DNA of 6,355 bases, taken from positions 1-6,355 of the forward strand of contig JAFPXW010000043.1 in NCBI GenBank assembly GCA_017394565.1, in the 5' to 3' direction. The stretch comes from Oscillospiraceae bacterium (GTDB taxonomy: Bacteria; Bacillota; Clostridia; Oscillospirales; Ruminococcaceae). The notes under the pieces were generated by a model. That model worked only from the letters and a program-made list of their open reading frames with translations, did no database searches and had not been told where the DNA came from. Below, one piece after another: positions 6,194 to 6,355 of the stretch; position 1 is the stretch's first letter, and every line of letters starts with the position of its first letter. Position numbers and translations under genes: made by a program.

Positions 6194-6226
6194 TTTGAAA
6201 AATGCTCCTGTGGAGCATTTTTCAAA
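6194..6226. terminator. 15-bp perfect hairpin, probable bidirectional terminator
   Basis: The arms at 6194-6208 and 6212-6226 are exact reverse complements around a TGT loop. A GC-containing core TGCTCC/GGAGCA is flanked by A5 on the left and T5 on the right. Either strand therefore reads as a hairpin core followed by TTTTTC. It would isolate the sipL promoter from transcription arriving from the right. Confidence 0.65.
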
Positions 6227-6227
6227 G

Positions 6228-6258
6228 AGGGGAAGCCCTGCAAGGGAGGGCTTCCCCT
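6228..6258. repeat. 12-bp perfect inverted repeat AGGGGAAGCCCT/AGGGCTTCCCCT
   Basis: The arms at 6228-6239 and 6247-6258 pair completely around the 7-base loop GCAAGGG. It begins two bases after the previous hairpin ends. There is no T-run, so it is not a terminator by itself. Confidence 0.75.
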
Positions 6259-6281
6259 ACCTCACAGCGAAAACGCGCCTA

Positions 6282-6308
6282 TTCTCGTCGCCTTTATGCG
6301 ACGACGAA
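6282..6308. repeat. Hairpin TCGTCGC-6-GCGACGA with outer TTC/GAA
   Basis: TCGTCGC (6285-6291) pairs with GCGACGA (6298-6304) around the loop CTTTAT. TTC (6282-6284) pairs with GAA (6306-6308), leaving C6305 bulged. This is the last palindrome before the right edge. Confidence 0.65.
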
Positions 6309-6355
6309 TTTACTCCCTCCATTCACACCCACCAATTCCCCAGAAAAAGCACCAA

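Larger units (their letters stand above)
6023..6308. repeat. Composite palindromic intergenic tract
   Basis: From about 6023 to 6308 I see no gene but at least five successive inverted repeats, listed separately. Short spacers separate them: CAGGG with a GGGGC-AGT-GCCCC hairpin at 6072-6084, and CCCCT/AGGGG at 6162-6166 and 6185-6189. Such density is unusual for an ordinary spacer. It suggests a repeated element present elsewhere in the genome, of the REP/MITE-like kind, or a highly structured RNA. I see no direct repeats flanking it and no transposase. Bases 6309-6355 show nothing I can name. Confidence 0.55.

Noticed and set aside
6023..6308. CRISPR array or insertion sequence as an explanation for the palindromic tract
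   Set aside because: The hairpins differ in sequence and are not regularly spaced direct repeats. There is no transposase, no terminal inverted repeat pair enclosing the tract, and no target-site duplication visible.

Overview
The window looks like a chromosomal segment of a GC-rich, spore-forming member of the Clostridia, most plausibly of the Ruminococcaceae/Oscillospiraceae type. The main evidence is a SpoIVA very close to the Bacillus protein, paired with a SipL-like SPOCS/LysM protein, which is the clostridial counterpart of SpoVID. The promoters, Shine-Dalgarno sites and intrinsic terminators are of ordinary Firmicutes type.

Layout. (1) Bases 1-175 hold the C-terminal end of a MntP/YtaF-family (DUF204) membrane protein. 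(2) Bases 176-283 form a compact AT-rich regulatory region with an extended -10 promoter and several CTAT/ATAG dyads. It drives metY (284-1549), a PLP-dependent O-acetylhomoserine sulfhydrylase. (3) Bases 1550-1711 contain a hairpin, a strong intrinsic terminator and a possible competing antiterminator stem. (4) Bases 1712-2674 encode an unrecognised protein with one membrane segment at each end. (5) Bases 2675-2884 separate two convergent transcription units and carry one terminator for each direction. (6) On the minus strand, sipL (5916-4375) and spoIVA (4357-2885) form a tight two-gene unit with a 17-base gap. A sigma-E-like promoter lies just upstream, at 5949-5977. (7) Bases 5980-6355 hold no recognisable gene. 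Most of this stretch is a run of consecutive perfect or near-perfect palindromes that resembles a composite intergenic repeat.

How the genes work together. SpoIVA is the ATPase that polymerises into the basement layer of the spore coat on the outer forespore membrane. In Clostridioides difficile, SipL binds SpoIVA through its LysM domain and is needed for coat localisation. Here the two partners are co-transcribed from what looks like a mother-cell promoter, so the window carries a coat-basement-layer cassette. MetY works in sulfur assimilation and methionine synthesis and has no evident link to the spore genes. The function of the 1712-2674 protein is unknown.

I found no CRISPR array, tRNA or rRNA gene, transposase or toxin-antitoxin pair, and no clearly new multi-gene system. 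The items most worth a second look are the sipL-spoIVA pairing with its promoter, the palindromic tract at 6039-6308, the possible attenuator at 1566-1675 and the dyad-rich metY control region.
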